Assembly (NCBI GenBank): GCA_948474755.1
Contig: CAOLHI010002540.1
Span: forward strand, 371,181 to 435,180
Source: Ctenosaura bakeri
Lineage: Eukaryota > Chordata > Lepidosauria > Squamata > Iguanidae
Direction: 5' to 3'
Length of the DNA: 64,000 bases
Shown here in pieces: positions 58,527 through 64,000 of this stretch. Below the pieces are notes generated by a model. That model did no database searches and was not told the DNA's origin. It was given only the letters and a program-made list of their open reading frames with translations. Position numbers and translations under genes: made by a program. How positions within the stretch are numbered: position 1 is the stretch's first letter; the number at the start of each line of letters is the position of its first letter.

Positions 58527-60980
58527 CACACTCCTTTATGTTAAAAGAACAAACAACACTTCCCTTCATGTAACTCTTACTCCATACTATCAGCTCACTC
58601 CATTTTTTCTCCACAATTTTATGCTGTCTTTTGTCAACATTTTGTCTGTATAGAAGTGGTGGTGGGGATTTCATTCAGTTGACATTTTGACAAAAACTTC
58701 CACTTCTATAATAATGCAATAGAATAAAGTTATGATTCTATATTTTGAATCAGACTTTTGAATGAATATTTCTGAATGGTAACAACAAAAGCATCAATAC
58801 AAATATATTTGAAGAAAGCGTGCTACAAAATGTATGTATTAGCAAGGGAAATTACAACAAAAATAGTATACTGGTAGACTACTTGCAAAAAATTGTATAT
58901 ACTAGGTAAAATACATACAAAATGTGTACATTAAGAGTAATACACTCAAAAATGCACACAGATTTGCAAAACCCAATATCCCCTGCATATTATTGAAATT
59001 GAAAAAACATCTGGCCACTTATTAATTGACAGGTAATCTGTATTCAGGTTATGTATCTGTCCAAGATAAGTGGAGTTAAATCACACTGTATTTTGATCAC
59101 CTGGAAAACTCCTCTCAGTTCATATCTTCCTTGCTTTCAGCTTTTCTAAGATCATAACTTGCTTGCAGACATTGACTGTCTCTTGGAAGGTAAGGCTGGG
59201 TACCACCCTCTTTTCTGTATTGCTTCATGGTCCTACTTAGTACAAATTCTACCATGGCGTAGGAACAGCTGTACTCCCTCTCTTTTTAGGATGACTGCCA
59301 CTGAGAATACTGGCATGCCTTCTAACCCCCCTTCCATCTTCCCTCTCTCCCTCTTTCAAGTTACAACTCCCTCCTCTTCTCTCAAATATTACCTTCCCTC
59401 TCCTTTTCAATCTCCAAACAGTCTTCAGCACACTATTACTTGTACTGCTCTCTTACTCTCGCTTCTAGCAAAGACTTCATTAAGTTGTCTATAATTTGTG
59501 TTTTTAGTTGTTTAATCAACATAACTTTCCAGCAATGTTTTGTCCACCAGGCCCCCCTACATTCCACAATAAAACCAAACTGCTGTCTCTTCATGCCTAA
59601 AGTTTCTGGGCTTTCTCTCCATGCTCCTCAATGACATAGGTGGCACACAGAGAGGAGCTGGGAACAGTTTTTCAGTGTAACTTGTGCATCATGGGTTTTG
59701 ATAATATAATTTTAAGCCCCATGTACAATATTGAATTTAAAATTGCTGAGATCTTACTTCTCTGACCATGGCAACCTTTTCTGCACAGCCACAATTACTG
59801 AATTAGCAAGCTGACATGGAATCTGTAAGTGGATATTAAGTGGAACCCCAAGAGTAGGAGTAAGGGATAAGTGATCACTTTCAATTCTGTCAGCTATCAA
59901 AAAAAAAAAAAAAGTCAGAAATGATAATATAATCTATAGTACTATTGCCTTTTGTTGAAATATATGTTTATTCTCCACATGGATCAAAAGGTGGATTCCT
60001 ATTAAGTATTCTTAAAGCAAGTCGCCCCACCATCTGAATTAAATATATACCAGCAAAATAGATCCCAAGATCTTTGGAGTATATGTCATTATTAAATATA
60101 TAATTCTCAATTTCATTTTGACACCAAGCACAGGAAGGGAAAAAATCAATATTAGACCCAATTCTAGTGAAATGCCCATGGACAATGAAAACATGTACCA
60201 TTGGATGGGTTCTTTGTGACTTTCTGATTTATCAGATGGTCCTTCTTCTGGGTTCCTTCTTCTGGGTTGTTAGCTTCACAAAAAGAGAAGATACTACTTT
60301 AAAGCAGAAATCTTTTTGCATAAATTATGGAAAACATATAAGTGGAAAAAGTATTTGATATTTGCTTTACTCTAGCTCCCAGGTCACTGGGCTTAAAGAT
60401 TCTCATTAGGCTGTCTTGCTGTGTTGGCGTGGCCTTTTTTTTTAAATGAAAATCTCACTCCGTAGGTCTCCCTTCTTGCATCCCTTCCCACAAATACCAA
60501 GTGAGCCCCCTAAAGCAACATGTCCAGCTACTGTGTTCAATGAAACTATTGAAGAGGAGTTTCTTTTGAAAAGAGCTAAGATCTTCAACAAATAAAGCAG
60601 AGAATGACTGATTGGCCTTGGGTGGGGAAAACAAATGCAGATGATATTTTCCTGAATTAAACTATGACAAGGAACAAGAGATATGTCTTGGCATGAGTAA
60701 ACATGATATTGATGTGGATATATCAATTTCAGAAGGGTCAGGAAGCAGATTACCTGGATAATGGAAATGTTTTTCATGACAAAAGTGGACATCTGGAGTA
60801 GGTTCATAAAACTGATTGACAATTTGAGATCCATGTTGAGATTAATTCGTCAAACCATATGATTCTTATCCTGCTCTCACCCCAGCCTCCAATAATGTAC
60901 AATCATCTTTACTGATGAAATTCCCACTAAAGTGCATGTCCTGGAATACAGTTGTTTGGCTTTCTAAATGTAAAAGTTCT
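58527..60980. other. unassigned sequence
   Basis: No gene or repeat recognised. The minus strand has a 130-codon open frame at 60442-60834 without a recognisable domain, treated as chance. Confidence 0.35.
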
Positions 60981-61182
60981 GGCCATTTCCACATTACACT
61001 GTTATAGTGCCATTATGCCACTTTCAACATCTTGTGGAATCCTGGAGTTTGCAGTTTAGGGAAGGACATTTAGAATTCTCAGCCAGAGAGCTCTTTAGCC
61101 TCGGTAAACTACAAATCCCAGAATTCCACAGGACATTGAAAGTGGAATAATAGCATTTTAACATTATAGGGCAGAAAGGCCC
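60981..61182. mobile_element. GGCC MITE, copy b (full length)
   Basis: 202 bp, ends GGCCATTTCCACATTACACT and GGGCAGAAAGGCCC. The arms match those of copy a, and the centre reads CAGCCAGAGAGCTCTTTAGC. Confidence 0.82.
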
Positions 61183-62987
61183 TAAGTATCTTTGTAGTGA
61201 ATACAGCCAGGCAGGATCTTGTATCATGATCTCAACCAGGCAATTGCACAGTGGAGAAACTTTTTGGTATTTGAGTATAATGTTGATGGACTTAAAATAT
61301 TTTGTTCTTTCCACAGAGCAATACATTTTTTGACATGTAATTAATGAATATGTTTGTGCAATTACATGGTGGCATCTCATAGTTCCATGAGCAACTCATG
61401 GAAAACTCCAGCATGGTCATATTCATTCTGGACAGACTTTGGTTCAGACTCTGTCAGGAGGTAGACCTTCATTGATTAGCAAATCTCTGAGGTGAAGGGA
61501 ATTTCCGCTTGGTAAACATCCTACTAAGTACACATCCAGTTACCTGAAACTTCCTGACTTTGGGCAACTGAGTACATCTTGTTGTTGTTATAACTTTTGC
61601 CAACTGCCTGTTCAGACACCTGTTTTTGTAGATAAGTAATATATCAGTTTCATATGTTTCATCAACTGCATAGTCACACTTCCAGATCTGTGGTTTATAT
61701 TTCTGTAGGTGACCTGGCTGTCACGAATAGACAAGGAAGAGCAGAGAGCTCAGGGCTCGCTTTCTGTCAGATGCTTCTCAGCCAAGGAGTGAGTTAGAAA
61801 TTACTTTCTCCATAAAATGGATTCTTTAATTCACTAGTATGCCTCTGTTTAAATTCTGAAATGGCAGAACAATTTCTTCAGCTCAACTTACAGGAGCAAA
61901 ACAAGTGTGTGGAGGGGGTTATGCATATAAAACAAACAAGCAAAAAGAACAGTGAATAGTGACTTGTCTTTTACAAATTGCATATATTATCTAGCTCACA
62001 AAGTGTATTCTCCCTAGCAGTGAGCCTTTAGATCAGATATTTATTTATTTATTTTGGCATTTCTCCATACATTTGCATTGTTTCAAATCCTGTTCTCCTT
62101 GCTGCATTTTTTTAGAAGTCTCTTGACCCTCACATTTGCCCATACAATCATTTCCTCCTACAGTGGTTATCGTCAGCAATTCCATAGAGACTTGTCAACA
62201 ACATCCCATGCTCATGTCACCCAATTAGATCATTTGGCAACATGGTCCAAAGAAACCAAGGATTCTGAAGGTAGTCAAAACAGGGCTTAAAATGAAGAGC
62301 ACTGACAGCAGCAGCAGCAAAAAGAAAAAAAGAAAGAAAGAAAGGAAAAAGCGGTCAAAGCTGAAGGGAAAGGGAGGAAACAGGATTTCTATATGTGTTT
62401 GACTAGCACATAATATAGATTAATCTGAAAGATGCTAATCTCTTCCAAATTGAATCCTATTAACAAGAAATTGCTTTCTTCAAAACAACTTGAAGAGGAA
62501 AACGTTGGACCCTTCTTCTGGCCCCCAAGGATGTAGAGAAAAAGTCTCAATTGTGCTCAGAGAATGCACTTGGAAGCTGTAATTAAAATGCTTGCCAAAG
62601 TCTGCCTGTTTCAAACAGAAGACTATGAGGAAGAACTAAAAAAAAAATAAAGTATCTATAGACACTCTAAGCTTAACACCCAGGAAACACAGAGCATGAA
62701 ATTATTTCCATGTGACTGAATTTTGTCCAGCTATCCTGCTGACAACTGTAACTTGCAACACCTAATTTCTGTCTGTGTTTACAGGCAAAATTGAAATGGC
62801 ATAGAACCAAGCCAAAAGAAAGTCTTGTTTGATTGAATAGACAAAGAATTCTTGGGCTATGTCCAGTCTGTCATATATATGGGCTGGTTTACATACAGAA
62901 AGTGTCCCTTAACATGATTTGTGTTTCAGGATGCAAAGAATGCTCACAAATATTCTTATTCTATATGAGATTGTGTGACTCAGCATA
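61183..62987. other. unassigned sequence
   Basis: Only simple repeats seen: (ATTT)n near 62040-62054 and a purine-rich run near 62305-62350. Confidence 0.35.
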
Positions 62988-63418
62988 GGCCCTTTTTGCA
63001 TGTTACTTGTTTGCACGACAGGGGAGGGCATCTCGCTCGAGAAGCCTCATTGGAAATGCTGCCGCTTCCACCCTCCTTCCTACCACAGGTCGCTTCCTGT
63101 TTGCACTACCGTCAAGCTGGCGCCCCGCCCCTTCCTTCCGCAGCACAGTATGGGAGTTGTAGGCTGCACTGGGGGAGGAAGCGCTACCCGCCCGGCTCGC
63201 CGACGCACCGCATGCAGGTAAGTGCGCGAGGGCGCCACGAGCATTGCGTGAGCGCAGGGTATTTTCGGCTTAAAGCCGAAAATAAAAAAATGCAGCTGTG
63301 CCCCCCCTTCAGCCTTGTGAGCGCCACACAAGTTGGAGTGCATCGTACAGAGCGGCGCTCCCATTTGCGTGGCACTCAAGGGGCGCTCGCGCTAGAAAAA
63401 AACATGCGAAAAAGGGCT
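62988..63418 (-). mobile_element. GGCC-ended TIR element, copy G
   Basis: 431 bp, ends GGCCCTTTTTGCATG and CATGCGAAAAAGGGCT, flanked by ATA and ACA. Central hairpin TATTTTCGGCTT/AAGCCGAAAATA (63260-63271 with 63273-63284) is perfect with a 1-base loop. GCCCCGCCCCTTCCTTCC lies at 63122-63139. It is the most CpG-rich part of the window. Confidence 0.8.
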
Positions 63419-63420
63419 AC

Positions 63421-63490
63421 AGTGAACAAAGGAATCTTGTAGCACCTTTGAGACTTACTAGGAGAAAGAAATTGGTAGCATAAGCTTTCA
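63421..63490. repeat. short interspersed repeat remnant
   Basis: GAATCTTGTAGCACCTTTGA and GTAGCATAAGCTTTCATA are phrases of a widespread amniote repeat end that I cannot class. It separates copies G and H. Confidence 0.4.
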
Positions 63491-63492
63491 TA

Positions 63493-63900
63493 GGCCCTTC
63501 CTGCACCCTACCTTTTCCCAAAGTTGTCTGGTGGAGATCCTGGCATTGGCTCTTTCAGGAAGAGAGCATGACAGGAGCACTCTCCTCTGCACCAGCTGGC
63601 TCTCTGCAGAAGGGAGAGTGGCATGCCTCTTCCATCCACAACACAGACAAGTACTTTCCCAGGATGTGCTGGAACAGGAAGGCAGCTGTTGTACTTCTGT
63701 GGCTTCCACAGGACAAGTAAGTCTCGGATGGTGGCGCAATCACAGATCATTGATGAGGAAACCCTGTCAATGACTTAACCCATGATCATGCCACTTGGGG
63801 ATTGGAGAAGGACAGGACTATGATGATGTCATGCTAAAGCATCATTGCCTGTCCTTCTCCCATCCCCACTGCAGGACATGAGGGTGCTGCGGAAAGGGCC
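63493..63900 (-). mobile_element. GGCC-ended TIR element, copy H
   Basis: 408 bp from GGCCCTTCCTGCACCC to GCTGCGGAAAGGGCC, with perfect ATA duplication (63490-63492 and 63901-63903). It has an 18-bp stem with one mismatch (63799-63816 with 63848-63865, GGATTGGAGAAGGACAGG). It shares ends and general layout with D and E but its interior is diverged. Confidence 0.72.
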
Positions 63901-64000
63901 ATAGACTTCAGCCTTCTTAAGTCTATGACAAAAGCAAGAGGGAAGAGGAAAGATGTTGCCTAAAGCCAAGTGAGTAGATAATCATATGACTGGTGAAGCA

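Noticed and set aside
62975..63442. 155-codon open frame
   Set aside because: Coextensive with TIR element G and explained by its high GC content.

Overview
The window looks like intergenic or intronic DNA of a squamate reptile, most likely a lizard. I find no host protein-coding gene, no functional RNA gene and no CRISPR array. It is AT-rich, with short GC-rich islands that are nearly all transposable elements. The squamate assignment rests on the mix of repeats: Sauria-type tRNA SINEs with a Bov-B-like tail, a 5S-rRNA-derived SINE with a similar tail, a Bov-B LINE, CR1/L2-like and L1 LINEs, a chromodomain-bearing Ty3/gypsy element, and many small TIR elements. All open reading frames seen are short and chance-like, or lie inside degraded elements.

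Layout. 1-3 kb: SINE remnants, an (AAAG)n microsatellite and an LTR-like repeat. 3.0-5.0 kb: a minus-strand Bov-B LINE carrying two nested DNA-transposon insertions. 5-10.5 kb: mostly unassigned, with a SINE and a 33-bp near-perfect palindrome. 10.5-13.6 kb: a hAT element, a CR1/L2-like LINE end and an L1 end. 13.6-18.4 kb: mostly unassigned. 18.47-21.65 kb: degraded minus-strand Ty3/gypsy pol. 21.65-40.28 kb: a stretch rich in GGCC-ended TIR elements, plus an LTR-like repeat, a 5S-SINE and an L1 fragment. 40.28-40.99 kb: gypsy gag start and a 398-bp LTR, again minus strand. 41-64 kb: SINEs, an LTR-like repeat, a CR1/L2-like reverse-transcriptase fragment, a MIR-like SINE, half-MITEs and two adjacent GGCC elements at the right end.

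Main observation. The gypsy fragments at 18.47-21.65 kb and 40.28-40.99 kb lie on the same strand and in collinear order (LTR-gag start, then gag/protease-RT-RNase H-integrase-chromodomain). The 18.6 kb between them is bounded by two complementary halves of one palindromic MITE, broken at the same internal point, with the broken centres facing gypsy. This is the pattern expected if a circular DNA opened inside a MITE had integrated into gypsy gag. An assembly error or a more complex series of rearrangements remains possible.

Second theme. Eight copies (A-H) of a roughly 360-440 bp (one 807 bp) GC-rich element have ends GGCCCTTTTC and, in most copies, 3-bp target duplications. They are built of stacked hairpins, and several carry an ETS/GC-box-like block. 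Two relatives (I, J) and a 200-bp MITE family share the ends. They resemble PIF/Harbinger-type non-autonomous elements, but no transposase is present.
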